64,000 bases of DNA from Pseudomonas sp. R5(2019) (GCF_009905435.1 NZ_JAAAMT010000022.1:1-64000), one strand, 5' to 3'. Counted from the stretch's first letter, positions 8,505 through 18,118 are shown. Numbers and translations: made by a program. The notes: generated from the sequence alone by a model not told the origin.

Positions 8505-9260
8505 ATGAGCGACGCCAAACCGCTGTCCCCCGCCGAATTCGAGCAGGCCTTGCGTGCCAAGGGCGCCTATTACCACATTCATCACCCGTACCACGTGGCG
8601 ATGTATGAAGGCCGCGCGACCCGCGAGCAGATTCAGGGCTGGGTCGCCAACCGCTTTTATTATCAGGTCAACATCCCGCTCAAGGACGCCGCGATCCTGG
8701 CCAACTGCCCGGACCGGGAGATCCGCCGCGAGTGGATTCAGCGCCTGCTTGACCACGATGGCGCTCCCGGCGAAGACGGCGGCATCGAAGCCTGGCTGCG
8801 ACTGGGCCAGGCCGTGGGGCTGGACCCGGACCAACTGCGCTCCCAGGAGCTGGTGCTGCCCGGCGTGCGCTTTGCCGTCGATGCGTATGTCAACTTTGCC
8901 CGCCGCGCCAGCTGGCAAGAGGCCGCCAGCAGCTCGCTGACCGAGCTGTTTGCCCCGCAGATCCACCAGTCCCGGCTCGACAGTTGGCCGCAGCACTACC
9001 CCTGGATCGACCCGGCCGGCTACGAGTACTTCCGCACCCGCCTGGGCCAGGCCCGTCGCGATGTCGAGCATGGCCTGGCGATCACGCTGCAGCATTACAC
9101 GACCGCCGAAGGCCAGCAGCGCATGCTGGAAATTCTCCAGTTCAAACTGGACATACTTTGGAGCATGCTCGATGCCATGAGCATGGCCTACGAATTGAAC
9201 CGCCCGCCCTATCACAGCGTGACCCGCGAGCGTGTCTGGCACAAGGGGATTGCCCTATGA
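8505..9260 (+). CDS. pqqC: pyrroloquinoline-quinone synthase PqqC
   Basis: PqqC is the cofactorless oxidase that performs the last step, ring closure and eight-electron oxidation of AHQQ to PQQ. It is a 251-residue helical-bundle protein of the TENA/PqqC type. The family segment [15 protein letters not shown] is at about 23-37, and a second histidine segment ([14 protein letters not shown]) lies in the C-terminal half. The stop codon overlaps the pqqD start as ATGA. Confidence 0.97.
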   Translation: MSDAKPLSPAEFEQALRAKGAYYHIHHPYHVAMYEGRATREQIQGWVANRFYYQVNIPLKDAAILANCPDREIRREWIQRLLDHDGAPGEDGGIEAWLRLGQAVGLDPDQLRSQELVLPGVRFAVDAYVNFARRASWQEAASSSLTELFAPQIHQSRLDSWPQHYPWIDPAGYEYFRTRLGQARRDVEHGLAITLQHYTTAEGQQRMLEILQFKLDILWSMLDAMSMAYELNRPPYHSVTRERVWHKGIAL

Positions 9261-9532
9261 GCTTCGATCGAGAACTGACCCCCAAATGGCGCCAGGGCTA
9301 CCGTTACCAGTACGAACCGGCGCAAAAGGGACACGTGCTGCTGTACCCCGAGGGCATGATCAAACTCAACGAGAGCGCCGCCGCCATTGGCGGGCTCATT
9401 GATGGCCAGCGCACCGTTGCCGCAATCATCAGCGAACTGGACCGCCAGTTCCCGGGTGTGCCGGAACTGGGCGATGACATCGAGCAGTTTATGGAGGTCG
9501 CCCGTGCCGAACACTGGATCGAACTTGTCTGA
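9257..9532 (+). CDS. pqqD: PqqA-binding chaperone PqqD
   Basis: This 91-residue RiPP recognition element binds PqqA and presents it to PqqE. It begins [20 protein letters not shown] and has the winged-helix segment typical of PqqD. The start overlaps pqqC by 4 bases, and its last 29 bases overlap the pqqE start, so translation is coupled. Confidence 0.95.
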   Translation: MSFDRELTPKWRQGYRYQYEPAQKGHVLLYPEGMIKLNESAAAIGGLIDGQRTVAAIISELDRQFPGVPELGDDIEQFMEVARAEHWIELV

Positions 9533-10664
9533 GCTGCCGCCAAAACCCGAGGTCGGCCTGCCACTGTGGCTGCTCGCCGAGCTGACCTACCGCTGCCCGC
9601 TGCAATGCCCCTATTGCTCCAACCCGCTGGACTTTGCCGAGCAGGGCCAGGAGCTGAGCACCGAACAATGGTTCAAGGTGATGCGCGAAGCCCGCGAAAT
9701 GGGCGCCGCGCAGTTGGGGTTCTCCGGTGGTGAGCCGCTGGTGCGCCAGGACCTCGCCGAGCTGATCCGCGAGGGTCGGCGGCTGGGCTATTACACCAAC
9801 CTGATCACCTCCGGCATCGGCCTGACCGAACAGAAAATCAGCGACTTCAAGGACGCAGGTCTCGACCATATCCAGATCAGCTTCCAGGCCAGTGACGAGC
9901 AGGTCAACAACCTGCTCGCCGGTTCAAAGAAAGCCTTTGCGCAGAAGCTGGCCATGGCCAAGGCAGTCAAGGCCCACGGCTATCCGATGGTGCTCAACTT
10001 CGTCACTCACCGGCACAATATCGACAAGATCGACCGAATCATCGAGCTGTGCGTGGCACTGGAAGCGGATTTTGTCGAGCTCGCCACCTGCCAGTTCTAC
10101 GGCTGGGCGCACCTGAACCGCGTCGGTCTGCTCCCCACCCGCGAGCAGCTGGAGCGCGCGGAGCGGGTCACCAATGAATACCGGGAAAAACTTCAAGCGG
10201 CCGGCAACCCCTGCAAGCTGATTTTCGTCACCCCGGACTATTACGAAGAGCGCCCCAAAGCCTGTATGAACGGCTGGGGCAGCATTTTCCTGACCGTGAC
10301 CCCGGACGGCACCGCGCTGCCCTGCCACGGCGCGCGGCAGATGCCGGTGCAGTTCCCCAATGTGCGCGATCACAGCATGCAGCACATCTGGTACGACTCG
10401 TTCGGGTTCAACCGTTTTCGCGGCTATGATTGGATGCCGGAGCCCTGCCGCTCCTGCGACGAGAAAGAAAAGGATTTCGGCGGCTGCCGCTGCCAGGCCT
10501 TCATGCTCACCGGGGACGCCAGCAATGCTGACCCTGTATGCAGCAAGTCCGCGGACCACGGGATTATCCTGCAAGCGCGGGAAGACGCCGAAACCGCGAC
10601 CCGGACCATTGAACAACTGGCCTTTCGAAATGAACGAAACTCGCGGCTCATCGCCAAAAGCTGA
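9504..10664 (+). CDS. pqqE: radical SAM enzyme PqqE
   Basis: PqqE forms the Glu-Tyr carbon-carbon bond in PqqA. The radical SAM motif CPLQCPYC places Cys31, Cys35 and Cys38 on the 4Fe-4S cluster. The C-terminal SPASM region has the cysteines for auxiliary clusters ([19 protein letters not shown]). I chose the GTG at 9504 because GGAGG lies 6 bases before it and the family N-terminus ([17 protein letters not shown]) follows. The open frame extends further upstream inside pqqD but has no PqqE similarity there. Length is 386 residues. Confidence 0.94.
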   Translation: MPNTGSNLSELPPKPEVGLPLWLLAELTYRCPLQCPYCSNPLDFAEQGQELSTEQWFKVMREAREMGAAQLGFSGGEPLVRQDLAELIREGRRLGYYTNLITSGIGLTEQKISDFKDAGLDHIQISFQASDEQVNNLLAGSKKAFAQKLAMAKAVKAHGYPMVLNFVTHRHNIDKIDRIIELCVALEADFVELATCQFYGWAHLNRVGLLPTREQLERAERVTNEYREKLQAAGNPCKLIFVTPDYYEERPKACMNGWGSIFLTVTPDGTALPCHGARQMPVQFPNVRDHSMQHIWYDSFGFNRFRGYDWMPEPCRSCDEKEKDFGGCRCQAFMLTGDASNADPVCSKSADHGIILQAREDAETATRTIEQLAFRNERNSRLIAKS

Positions 10665-12486
10665 ACGTTTCACCGCCGAGCAGGCCGTCGCCGCCGGCAC
10701 CGACTTCGCCGAATTGCGAGTGGGCCAGCAAGGCCTGTTCTGGAACGAGTTTCGCCCTCAGGACGCCGCCTGCCGTATCTGGTGGTGGCGCAACGGCCAG
10801 GCGCACTGCCTGACCCCCGACGGCTTCAGCGCGCGCAGCCGGGTCTACGAATATGGCGGCGGCTCATTCTGCTTGAGCGATGACGGCCTGGTGTTCGTCA
10901 ACGAGTCCGACCAGCAGCTCTATACCCAGGTGCTCGATGGCGCGGCACCTGTCGCCTTGACTCAGGGCACACGCCGATATGGCGACCTGCAGTACGCATC
11001 AGGCCAAGTGCTGTCAGTTGAAGAAACCCACGCCCCGGATAGCGTCGAACACCGTCTGGTCGCCATTGCTCTGCACGATGGCGAGCGAAAGGTACTGGCC
11101 GAAGGCGCCGACTTTTATGCCGCGCCGACCCTGAGCGACGACGGTCAGCGGTTGGCCTGGATCGAGTGGAGCCGCCCTGAACAACCGTGGACTGCAACCC
11201 GCCTGCTGTGCGCCGAGCGCAGCGCCGATGGCTGGGGCACACCTCGCTGTATCGCGGGCGACGGCGGGCTGCCGGAGTCTTTGCAACAGCCTCGCTTCAT
11301 CTCGGATAACCGTCTTTATTGCCTCTCCGACCGTAACGGGTTCTGGCAGCCTTGGGGCGAGGGCTCCAGCGGCTGGAGCGCCTTGCCAGCGGCGAGCGCC
11401 GACCATGCCGGTGCACCCTGGCAATTGGGTGCGAGCACCTGGCTAGCCCTGAACGAAACCGAGTATCTGGCGACCTGGTTCGAAGATGGCTTCAGCCGCC
11501 TCGGCCTGCACGGCGCCGACAACCCGGTCGATTGCCTGGCAGAAGACTTCAATCGCTTTCGTTGCCTGGATCTGGATCAGCAGCACGTCTACGCCATTGC
11601 CGCTTCCCCGACTCGTACCCCGGCGGTGATCGCCATCGACCGCCACAGCGGCCAGGTCGAGATTCTGGCCGGCGGCATCATGCCCCTGCCCAGCGAGCGC
11701 ATCAGCCGTCCGCAGCCGTTGTGCTATCCCAGTGGCGATGGCCAGGCCCATGGCTTCTTTTACCCGTCCATGGATGGCCAGGCTCGACCGCCTTTGGTGG
11801 TGTTTATCCACGGCGGGCCGACCTCGGCATGCTTTCCGGTGCTCGACCCGCGCATCCAGTACTGGACCCAGCGCGGCTTTGCCGTCGCCGACCTCAACTA
11901 TCGCGGCAGCACCAGTTACGGCCGTGCCTATCGCCAGGCCCTGCACCTGCGCTGGGGTGAGGTGGATGTGGAAGATGCCTGCGCGGTAGTGGCGCATCTG
12001 GCCGAACGTGGCCTGATCGACCCGCAGCAAGCCTTTATCCGCGGCGGCAGCGCTGGCGGCTACACCACCTTGTGCGCACTGGCCTTTCATCATGTGTTCC
12101 GTGCCGGTGCCAGCTTGTATGGCGTCAGCGACCCACTGGCGCTGACCCGCGCTACCCACAAGTTCGAAGGCGATTACCTGGACTGGCTGATCGGCGACCC
12201 CGAGCGTGACGCCGAACGCTACCACGCCCGCACGCCCCTGCTGCATGCCGCCAATATCAAGGTGCCGGTGATCTTCTTTCAGGGGGAGCTGGACGCCGTG
12301 GTGGTGCCGGAGCAAACCCGCTCGATGCTGCAAGCGTTGAAGGACAATGGCATTCCTGCTGAAGGGCATTTCTATGCCAACGAACGCCATGGCTTTCGTA
12401 CTGCAGCCAACCTGGCCCACGCGCTGGAGCATGAGTGGCAGTTCTATAGCAAGGCACTGTTGCAGGAGTCCGCCCCGCCTCTTTGA
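10630..12486 (+). CDS. S9 prolyl oligopeptidase-family peptidase of the pqq operon
   Basis: This 618-residue protein combines an N-terminal beta-propeller region with a C-terminal alpha/beta-hydrolase peptidase domain. The triad is Ser474 in GGSAGGY, Asp555 in [11 protein letters not shown] and His587 in ERHGF. The ATG overlaps the 3' end of pqqE by 35 bases. A peptidase gene at this place in Pseudomonas PQQ clusters has been called pqqM. A role in breaking down PqqA leader or intermediates is plausible but not shown by sequence. Confidence 0.85.
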   Translation: MNETRGSSPKAERFTAEQAVAAGTDFAELRVGQQGLFWNEFRPQDAACRIWWWRNGQAHCLTPDGFSARSRVYEYGGGSFCLSDDGLVFVNESDQQLYTQVLDGAAPVALTQGTRRYGDLQYASGQVLSVEETHAPDSVEHRLVAIALHDGERKVLAEGADFYAAPTLSDDGQRLAWIEWSRPEQPWTATRLLCAERSADGWGTPRCIAGDGGLPESLQQPRFISDNRLYCLSDRNGFWQPWGEGSSGWSALPAASADHAGAPWQLGASTWLALNETEYLATWFEDGFSRLGLHGADNPVDCLAEDFNRFRCLDLDQQHVYAIAASPTRTPAVIAIDRHSGQVEILAGGIMPLPSERISRPQPLCYPSGDGQAHGFFYPSMDGQARPPLVVFIHGGPTSACFPVLDPRIQYWTQRGFAVADLNYRGSTSYGRAYRQALHLRWGEVDVEDACAVVAHLAERGLIDPQQAFIRGGSAGGYTTLCALAFHHVFRAGASLYGVSDPLALTRATHKFEGDYLDWLIGDPERDAERYHARTPLLHAANIKVPVIFFQGELDAVVVPEQTRSMLQALKDNGIPAEGHFYANERHGFRTAANLAHALEHEWQFYSKALLQESAPPL

Positions 12487-12508
12487 GCAGCTGTTTGCGG
12501 CCTATTCT

Positions 12509-12574
12509 GAGACCGAGTCGATGCTATCGCGACGGTTCGGCGTCCCGACAAGCTCTGCTCCCACGCCCATCTCC
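12509..12574 (+). repeat. direct repeat copy 1 (GAGACCGAGTCGATGC...)
   Basis: This 66-base sequence begins GAGACCGAGTCGATGCTATC and recurs 500 bases downstream at 13009-13073, with one substitution and one missing C. It includes REP-like CTCTGCTCCCA. Confidence 0.85.
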
Positions 12575-12628
12575 AGTCCTGCCGAAATTACGCGTGGTGC
12601 TTTTGATCTAAATGTAGGAGCCGGGCTT

Positions 12629-12791
12629 GCCCCAATGCCGGTCAGTTAAGGCATTAAACGACACAAACCCTGTGGGAGCGGATTTATCCGCGAATGAAAA
12701 CACCGCGGTTTATCAGGCATTGCGCGGCGCCTACATTCGCGGATAAATCCGCTCCCACATGCTCTGCGCCTTAACTGACCGGCATTGGGGC
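12629..12791. repeat. 163-bp element with 24-bp terminal inverted repeats around a REP pair
   Basis: The left end, 12629-12652, starts GCCCCAATGCCGGTCAGTTA. It is the exact reverse complement of the right end, 12768-12791 (24/24). Inside is a REP pair: TGTGGGAGCGGATTTATCCG at 12671 onward and its complement ending at 12759. The same terminal repeat frames a different REP pair at 39659-39872. Confidence 0.8.
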
Positions 12792-12812
12792 TTGTCGGAT
12801 CGCCGCACCGCC

Positions 12813-12882
12813 GCGATGAACGATGACGCGCAATACCTGTAAAACCGCGGCGTCCTTATCGCGAGCAAGCTCGGCTCCTACA
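12813..12882. repeat. half BIME, copy of the 26771-26840 sequence
   Basis: Seventy bases starting GCGATGAACGATGACGCGCA and ending CTCCTACA match 26771-26840 with a single C/T difference. Confidence 0.8.
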
Positions 12883-13008
12883 TCAAAAAAATTGCAGTCA
12901 ACCATAGAATCTCCCACAGCCTGTGTGGGAGCAGAGCTTGCTAGCGATGAGGCCAGCACAAGCGACAAAAAACTTGCTGGGTAGACGCAGCCATTGGCGA
13001 CATTTCCC

Positions 13009-13073
13009 GAGACCGAGTCGATGCTATCGCGACGGTTCGGCGTCCCGACAAGCTTTGCTCCACGCCCATCTCC
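13009..13073 (+). repeat. direct repeat copy 2
   Basis: This is the second copy of the repeat at 12509-12574, with CTT for CTC and one deleted C. Confidence 0.85.
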
Positions 13074-13192
13074 GTTCATGCCGATATTGAGCTTGACTGA
13101 CTGCCCCAGTCGTGACTCAGGCCCGTGGGAGATTCTCTGTTCGCAGGCGCTCCCCAAAACTGCGCCGTACAAGCAGTGTGGCAATAGAGCCC

Positions 13193-13351
13193 TCAACGCT
13201 TGGCGATGATATACACCGCATGCACGATGCCCGGAATGTAGCCCAGCAGCGTCAGCAGAATGTTCAGCCAGAACGCACCGGCAAAGCCCACTTGCAGGAA
13301 CACGCCCAGCGGCGGCAGGAGGATGGCGAAGATAATTCGAATCAGATCCAT
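13193..13351 (-). CDS. Pmp3/YqaE-family small membrane protein
   Basis: The 52-residue peptide has two transmembrane helices separated by a short turn: MDLIRIIFAILLPPLGVFLQ, then FWLNILLTLLGYIPGIVHAV. This is the classic Pmp3 (UPF0057) sequence, with PPLGVFLQVGF and the LGYIPGIVHAVY ending. Members affect membrane potential and salt or cold tolerance; the role here is unknown. It stands alone, cut off from the aminotransferase upstream by a strong terminator. Confidence 0.93.
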   Translation of the reverse strand: MDLIRIIFAILLPPLGVFLQVGFAGAFWLNILLTLLGYIPGIVHAVYIIAKR

Positions 13352-13416
13352 GAAACGCTTCCTCTGTAAGTGACTCTCTAAAGACTTCAGCCGCCCGACG
13401 GCGTTCCTCTCCCCAC

Positions 13417-13452
13417 AAAAAAAACGCCCCGAGCCAAATAAGGCCCGGGGCG
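13417..13452 (-). terminator. terminator of the aminotransferase operon
   Basis: CGCCCCGAGCC and GGCCCGGGGCG (13425-13435 and 13442-13452) form a long stem, followed on the minus strand by eight T residues (13424-13417). Confidence 0.9.
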
Positions 13453-13488
13453 ATGCGCAATAACGCCAGACGGTTAGGGAAATCGGTA

Positions 13489-14760
13489 TCAGTCAAGGGA
13501 GCGCTGCAACTGGGCCGTGCGCACGCGGGCGAAGGCGCGGGCCAGGCGCAGCAGCATTTCATCGATATTGCCTTTGCTCACGGTCAGTGCCGGTGAGAAG
13601 CGTAAGCAATCAGGTTGCGGGGCATTGAGCAGCAAGCCTTCCTGCAGCGCGGCCCCGACCACCTCGGCCGCGCTGTCATCGGCCAGGTTCAGGCCCCAGA
13701 GCAACCCCTGGCCGCGCACTTCACCCTGTTGATAACGGCCGGAAAGCCGGCTCAGGCCATCACGCATATGCCGACCGGCGTCCTGAACATGATCGATAAA
13801 GCCAGGCTCCAGCACAGTTTGCAGCACCGCCAGGCCCGCAGCGCTCATCAGGGCGTTGCCATGGTGGCTGCCGTCCAGTTCGCCCGGTTCACTGCAACAG
13901 GCGCTGCCGCGTGCCAGCAATGCCGCCAGCGGTACGCCACCCCCCAAGCCCTTGCCCAAGGTGACGATATCGGCGCGCACGCCGTAGGTTTCTTCCGCCA
14001 GCAACGCGCCGCAGCGACCTACGCCTGTCTGCACTTCATCCAGAATCAGCAGGATGCCCAGCTCACGGCACAGCCGCTCAACGCCCTTCAGGTAATGGGC
14101 CGTCGCAGGAATAACGCCCGCCGCGCCCTGAATCGGCTCCAGCATGATCGCCACAGTCCGGGAATCAACCGCCGCATGCAGTGCTGGCAGATCATTGAAC
14201 GGTACCTTGCAGAAGCCCGGCAGCTTGGGCTCGAACAAGGCTTCAAATTCCGCCTTGCCGGAGGCCGATAGCGCGCCGAAACTACGCCCGTGGCAGCTCT
14301 GGCTCGCGGTGATAATCCGGTAAGCGCCGTTGCGGTGCAGCTGGCCCCACTTGCGTGCCAGCTTGATCGCGCCTTCACAGGCCTCCGAGCCGCTGTTGAG
14401 CAGATACGCCTGGTCGCTGCCGGTGCGCTCACACAACAGATTGGACAGGCGCAGCAACCCACGATGGTGAAAGCCCGCTCCGGGGTTGATCAGCGCCTGG
14501 GCCTGGCTGGCCAAGGCTTTGACCAGCACGTTGGGGCTGTGGCCGAGGCTGTTGACGGCGCCGCCCTGGGTGAAGTCCAGATAGGCGCGGCCGGTGCTGT
14601 CCCACAGCCAGGAGCCTTGGCCCCGTACGAATTGTTGCAGGGGCCGCTCGACGCTCGGCATCAGGCACGCGCTCGACAGCCCCTGGGGCTCCACTGGGGC
14701 GGGCTCTGTGACAGACGACTCAAGCGCAGCGGTATTGCGGCGCAGATTAAACAGATTCAT
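13489..14760 (-). CDS. class III PLP-dependent aminotransferase
   Basis: This 423-residue enzyme is of the acetylornithine/ornithine aminotransferase type. It shows NSGSEA near 122-127 for phosphate binding, DEVQTGVGR beginning at Asp241, and the PLP lysine at 270 in VTLGKGLGGG. I chose the ATG at 14760, which overlaps the stop of the small gene upstream as ATGA; the longer open frame would run through that gene. A class III aminotransferase occurs near the pqq genes in other pseudomonads. Its amine substrate cannot be told from sequence, and biosynthetic ArgD activity is only one option. Confidence 0.85.
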   Translation of the reverse strand: MNLFNLRRNTAALESSVTEPAPVEPQGLSSACLMPSVERPLQQFVRGQGSWLWDSTGRAYLDFTQGGAVNSLGHSPNVLVKALASQAQALINPGAGFHHRGLLRLSNLLCERTGSDQAYLLNSGSEACEGAIKLARKWGQLHRNGAYRIITASQSCHGRSFGALSASGKAEFEALFEPKLPGFCKVPFNDLPALHAAVDSRTVAIMLEPIQGAAGVIPATAHYLKGVERLCRELGILLILDEVQTGVGRCGALLAEETYGVRADIVTLGKGLGGGVPLAALLARGSACCSEPGELDGSHHGNALMSAAGLAVLQTVLEPGFIDHVQDAGRHMRDGLSRLSGRYQQGEVRGQGLLWGLNLADDSAAEVVGAALQEGLLLNAPQPDCLRFSPALTVSKGNIDEMLLRLARAFARVRTAQLQRSLD

Positions 14761-14924
14761 GCCCGCAACCCTTCCAGCGGCAAACCCTGCTCGTCGTTGC
14801 CTAGGCCCTGCGGCCACAACCACAAACGATTTGCCACCTGATGCTTGTCGATATCAGTCAGCAGCCCGTGACCGAGGTTTTTTGCCTTGCCTATGTAAAC
14901 ACCATCCACGTCAACGGTATTCAT
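14757..14924 (-). CDS. conserved 55-residue hypothetical protein
   Basis: The ORF begins MNTVDVDGVYIGKAKNLGHG and ends PQGLGNDEQGLPLEGLRA. It has no signal peptide or membrane segment. Its TGA overlaps the aminotransferase ATG, so the two are translationally coupled, and the divergent LysR gene starts 103 bases upstream. I do not recognise a domain. The coupling and the protein-like composition argue that it is real. Confidence 0.65.
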   Translation of the reverse strand: MNTVDVDGVYIGKAKNLGHGLLTDIDKHQVANRLWLWPQGLGNDEQGLPLEGLRA

Positions 14925-15013
14925 CGCGCTCTCTGGCCCTGTAAGCCTTGTGAATACGGGATAGACTAGGCGTGTGCCGGTCGCCCGGCCATTTCGTTTT
15001 CCCAGCATTTTCG

Positions 15014-15028
15014 ATAAGTATTTCTTAT
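15014..15028 (+). promoter_or_regulatory. palindrome overlapping the LysR start codon
   Basis: ATAAG-TATTT-CTTAT is a perfect 5-bp inverted repeat of the T-N11-A form recognised by LysR-type regulators. It overlaps the regulator's own ATG at 15027, suggesting autorepression and control of the divergent operon at 14924. Confidence 0.5.
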
Positions 15029-15926
15029 GGATTTCAGGCAACTGCGTTATTTCGTCGCGGTGTACGAGGAAGGCCACGTCGGCCGTGCCGCCGAACGCCT
15101 TTCCTTGTCGCAACCGGCCTTGTCGCAACAGATCCGGCAACTCGAGCACAGCCTTGATGTGAGCCTGTTCGAGCGCGGCAATAAACGGCTGTTGCCGACC
15201 CTCGCGGCGCATACGTTGTACAACCACGCCTTGCCCCTGCTCGATGGCCTGCAGCGGGCCCGCGAGGCCTTGCGCAACTTCAAGGGCCAAGCGCTGCGAA
15301 CCTTGGCCATCGGTGTGCTGCAAACCGTGCACCCGAGCCTGGTGCCGAAGCTGCTTGAACGGGTGCGCAAGGCTCAGCCGCATCTGGTGGTGCAGATTTA
15401 CGAGCTGTCGGGGTTGGCGATTGAACGACGCCTGCTCAACGGTACCCTGGATATCGGCATCAGCTATCTGCCGCCCCGCCAGCCGGGCTTGCATGGGCTG
15501 CTGCTGTACGAGGACGAACTGCGGGTGGTGATTCCCGCCGAACACCCGCTGCGCGAGTTCAAGAAAGTCTCGCTGAGCCAGGCCGCGGAGTTGCCGATGC
15601 TGCTGTTGGGGGAGGAGTTTCAGATCCGCCAGATCTGGCAGACGCAACTGGCCAACCTGGGCCGCCGCCCACAGGTGCAAGCGGAGATGAACAACATGGC
15701 GGGGATTCTCGACAGCCTGCCACACACCTCACTGGCCACGGTGTTGCCAGGGCGGGCACAGGAAATCCATGACGATCAGACTCTGCTCTGGAAGCCCCTG
15801 AGCGAGCCACGCGTACCATTGCAAGTCGGCTTGGTGTTCCGTGATGCGCAACGCCAGCAAGCGTCGGTCGAGCTGCTGCGTACGTTGCTGGAGGAAGTGA
15901 TCGGGCCGCGTCCGGCGGGCGTGTAG
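15027..15926 (+). CDS. LysR-family transcriptional regulator
   Basis: This 299-residue regulator has an N-terminal winged helix-turn-helix (2-60: GRAAERLSLSQPALSQQIRQ) and a LysR substrate-binding domain (about 90-295). The overall sequence is of the CynR/CbbR-like subgroup. It is divergent from the small gene plus aminotransferase operon, which is its likely target. The effector is unknown. Confidence 0.9.
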   Translation: MDFRQLRYFVAVYEEGHVGRAAERLSLSQPALSQQIRQLEHSLDVSLFERGNKRLLPTLAAHTLYNHALPLLDGLQRAREALRNFKGQALRTLAIGVLQTVHPSLVPKLLERVRKAQPHLVVQIYELSGLAIERRLLNGTLDIGISYLPPRQPGLHGLLLYEDELRVVIPAEHPLREFKKVSLSQAAELPMLLLGEEFQIRQIWQTQLANLGRRPQVQAEMNNMAGILDSLPHTSLATVLPGRAQEIHDDQTLLWKPLSEPRVPLQVGLVFRDAQRQQASVELLRTLLEEVIGPRPAGV

Positions 15927-15983
15927 CCGATGGACGTGCCGAGCTGAAGCGACACCGGGAAAACACTGTACCCGGATAAAAGA

Positions 15984-16010
15984 AAACCCCGCCGAAGCGG
16001 GGCTTTGCAG
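15984..16010 (-). terminator. terminator between the LysR gene and the acyl-CoA dehydrogenase
   Basis: CCCCGC-CGAA-GCGGGG (15987-16002) is flanked by TTTTCTTTT when read on the minus strand, so it best serves the leftward acyl-CoA dehydrogenase. On the plus strand it has only CTTT and may act weakly for LysR. Confidence 0.75.
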
Positions 16011-16191
16011 ACTGTTTCCCTGACATCCATTTCTGCCCACCATCCTGGCGGGAATCCTACGTGTCCGTGTTCTATCTCTTGCGCGTCCAGCGCTACGTCC
16101 TTGAAAGCTAGATTAGCTCTGGATCCAATCTTGCGATAGAGGCCAAACAGCAGCACGTCGTGTAAGCATTTACCTACACGCCGCCCGTCGA

Positions 16192-17970
16192 TCAAAACTG
16201 ATCGGCATCCAACAGGAACAGCGATTCACTGCCGGCCTTCACCGAGGCGGTCAAGGAATGGATACGCGGCAGCAGGCGGGCGAAATAGAAGCGTGCGGTG
16301 CCCAGTTTGCTGGCATAGAAATCCTCTTGCGCTTCCTTGCCCAAGGACGCCTTGGCCATCAAGGCCCACATGTAGGCGTAAGCGGTGTAGCCAAACACAT
16401 GCAGGTACTCGACCGAGGCCGCGCCGATTTCATTGGGGTTGGTTTTGGCCCGGTCCAGCACCCAGTCGGTCAGGTCATCGAGGTTATCCAGCGCCGCGTT
16501 CAGCGGCCTGGTGAACTCGCCCAGCGCCGCGTCAGCAGTGGCCGTGAAGTGGCGGATCTCATCGATAAACAGCTTGTACAGCGCGCCACCGCTGCCCACG
16601 ACCTTGCGGCCCATCAGGTCCAGCGCCTGGATGCCGTTGGTGCCTTCGTAGATCTGAGTGATGCGCACATCGCGCACCAGCTGCTCCTGGCCCCATTCAC
16701 GGATAAACCCGTGGCCGCCAAAGATCTGCTGGCCGTGCACGGTGGTTTCCAGGCCCAGGTCAGTCAGAAACGCCTTGGCCACCGGGGTCAACAGGGCGAC
16801 CAGGTCTTCACCGCGCTTGCGCACCACCGGGTCTTCGCTGAACTTGGCGCAGTCCAATTGCATGGCCACGTAGGTGGAAAACGCCCGGCCGCCTTCGTTG
16901 CAGGCTTTCATGGTCAGCAGCATGCGCCGCACGTCGGGGTGGACGATGATCGGGTCGGCGACTTTGTCCTTGGCCTGCGGGCCGGTTGGCGAACGGCTTT
17001 GCAGGCGGTCGCGGGCATACTCGATAGCGTTCTGGTAAGAGCGCTCGGCCGATGCCAGGCCCTGGATACCCACGCCCAGGCGCTCGTAGTTCATCATGGT
17101 GAACATGGCCGCCAGGCCCTTGTTCGGCTCGCCGACGATATAGCCGACTGCCTCATCGAAGTTCATCACGCAGGTGGACGAGGCCTGAATGCCCATCTTG
17201 TGTTCGATCGAGCCGCAATTGACCGGGTTACGCTGACCCAGGCTGCCGTCGGCATTGACCATGAACTTGGGCACCAGGAACAGCGAGATGCCCTTGGGCC
17301 CGGCCGGGGCATCTGGCAGCTTGGCCAGCACCAGGTGGATGATGTTCTCGGTCAGGTCGTGCTCACCGCCGGTGATGAAGATTTTGGTGCCGCTGACCTT
17401 GTAACTGCCATCGGCCTGAGGCTCGGCCCTGGTGCGGATGATGCCAAGGTCGGTGCCGGCGTGGGACTCGGTCAGGCACATGGAACCGGTCCAGACACCG
17501 GCATACATATTTGGCAGGTAGGTTTCTTTCAGCGACTCGCTGGCATGGGCGTTGATCGACAAGCAGGCACCGGCCGTCAACATCGGGTACAGGCCGAAGG
17601 CCAGGCTCGAGGAGTTGACCATTTCTTCGACTTGCGCCGAGACCACCTTGGGCATGCCCATGCCGCCGTGCAACGGATCACCACCAACGCCCACCCAGCC
17701 GCCTTCGGCGTAGGTCTGGTAGGCCTCGGGGAAACCGGCCGGGGTGGTGACTGCGCCATCGTCCCAGCGGCAGCCCTCTTCATCGGCGCTGCGGCTCAGT
17801 GGGGCGATGGTCTTGCTGGTGACCTTGCCGGCCTCCTCCAGGATCGCCTCGACGGTATCGGCGTCAACCGTCTCGGCCAGCGCCGGCATCTGCGCCCAGA
17901 GGCTGGAGACCTCGAAGACTTCATTGAGGACGAAGCGCATATCGCGCAGGGGCGCTTTGTAGTCAGCCAT
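16192..17970 (-). CDS. acyl-CoA dehydrogenase, FadE2-like
   Basis: This 592-residue flavoprotein introduces the alpha-beta double bond in fatty acyl-CoA. It belongs to the long bacterial type with an extra C-terminal domain. The FAD/substrate loop MCLTESHAGTDLG is at about 164-176, and the catalytic base is probably Glu442 in YEGTNGIQALD. It is a paralog of the gene at 18184, and the pair corresponds to P. aeruginosa PA0508/PA0506 by order. A terminator separates the two, so they are separately transcribed. Chain-length preference cannot be read from sequence. Confidence 0.88.
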   Translation of the reverse strand: MADYKAPLRDMRFVLNEVFEVSSLWAQMPALAETVDADTVEAILEEAGKVTSKTIAPLSRSADEEGCRWDDGAVTTPAGFPEAYQTYAEGGWVGVGGDPLHGGMGMPKVVSAQVEEMVNSSSLAFGLYPMLTAGACLSINAHASESLKETYLPNMYAGVWTGSMCLTESHAGTDLGIIRTRAEPQADGSYKVSGTKIFITGGEHDLTENIIHLVLAKLPDAPAGPKGISLFLVPKFMVNADGSLGQRNPVNCGSIEHKMGIQASSTCVMNFDEAVGYIVGEPNKGLAAMFTMMNYERLGVGIQGLASAERSYQNAIEYARDRLQSRSPTGPQAKDKVADPIIVHPDVRRMLLTMKACNEGGRAFSTYVAMQLDCAKFSEDPVVRKRGEDLVALLTPVAKAFLTDLGLETTVHGQQIFGGHGFIREWGQEQLVRDVRITQIYEGTNGIQALDLMGRKVVGSGGALYKLFIDEIRHFTATADAALGEFTRPLNAALDNLDDLTDWVLDRAKTNPNEIGAASVEYLHVFGYTAYAYMWALMAKASLGKEAQEDFYASKLGTARFYFARLLPRIHSLTASVKAGSESLFLLDADQF

Positions 17971-18029
17971 GGCAACCTCTCCAAACCAGAAAAGGGTCCC
18001 GAAGGACCGATCAGAGTAAACATCGAGTG

Positions 18030-18091
18030 TATATCAACAACCAAATAGATATATAGGGTCATCTGGTGACTACACTGCCAAATATAGTCAC
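18030..18091 (-). promoter_or_regulatory. two operator-like inverted repeats upstream of the 17970 gene
   Basis: TATATC (18030-18035) pairs with GATATA (18048-18053), and GTGACTA (18066-18072) pairs with TAGTCAC (18085-18091). Both have 12-base spacers and lie 60-121 bases before the start codon. They resemble binding sites of dimeric regulators, but the protein is unknown. Confidence 0.4.
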
Positions 18092-18118
18092 TGCTTATAA
18101 ACTGATACTCACACCCAT

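Larger units (their letters stand above)
12487..13192. other. repeat-rich intergenic region without genes
   Basis: This 706-base gap between the S9 peptidase and the Pmp3 gene contains no convincing ORF. It holds a 66/65-base direct repeat pair, a 163-bp element with terminal inverted repeats, a half BIME at 12813-12882 and REP-like pieces at about 12905-12955. Nothing else is recognisable. Confidence 0.7.

Noticed and set aside
12627..12793. target-site duplication around the 163-bp element
   Set aside because: Only TT is shared at both sides, which is too short to claim.
16258..18048. 596-residue open frame on the plus strand
   Set aside because: It is antisense to the acyl-CoA dehydrogenase gene and arises from high-GC codon bias. 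Composition is low in lysine and rich in Gly, Val, Gln and His, with no domain seen.
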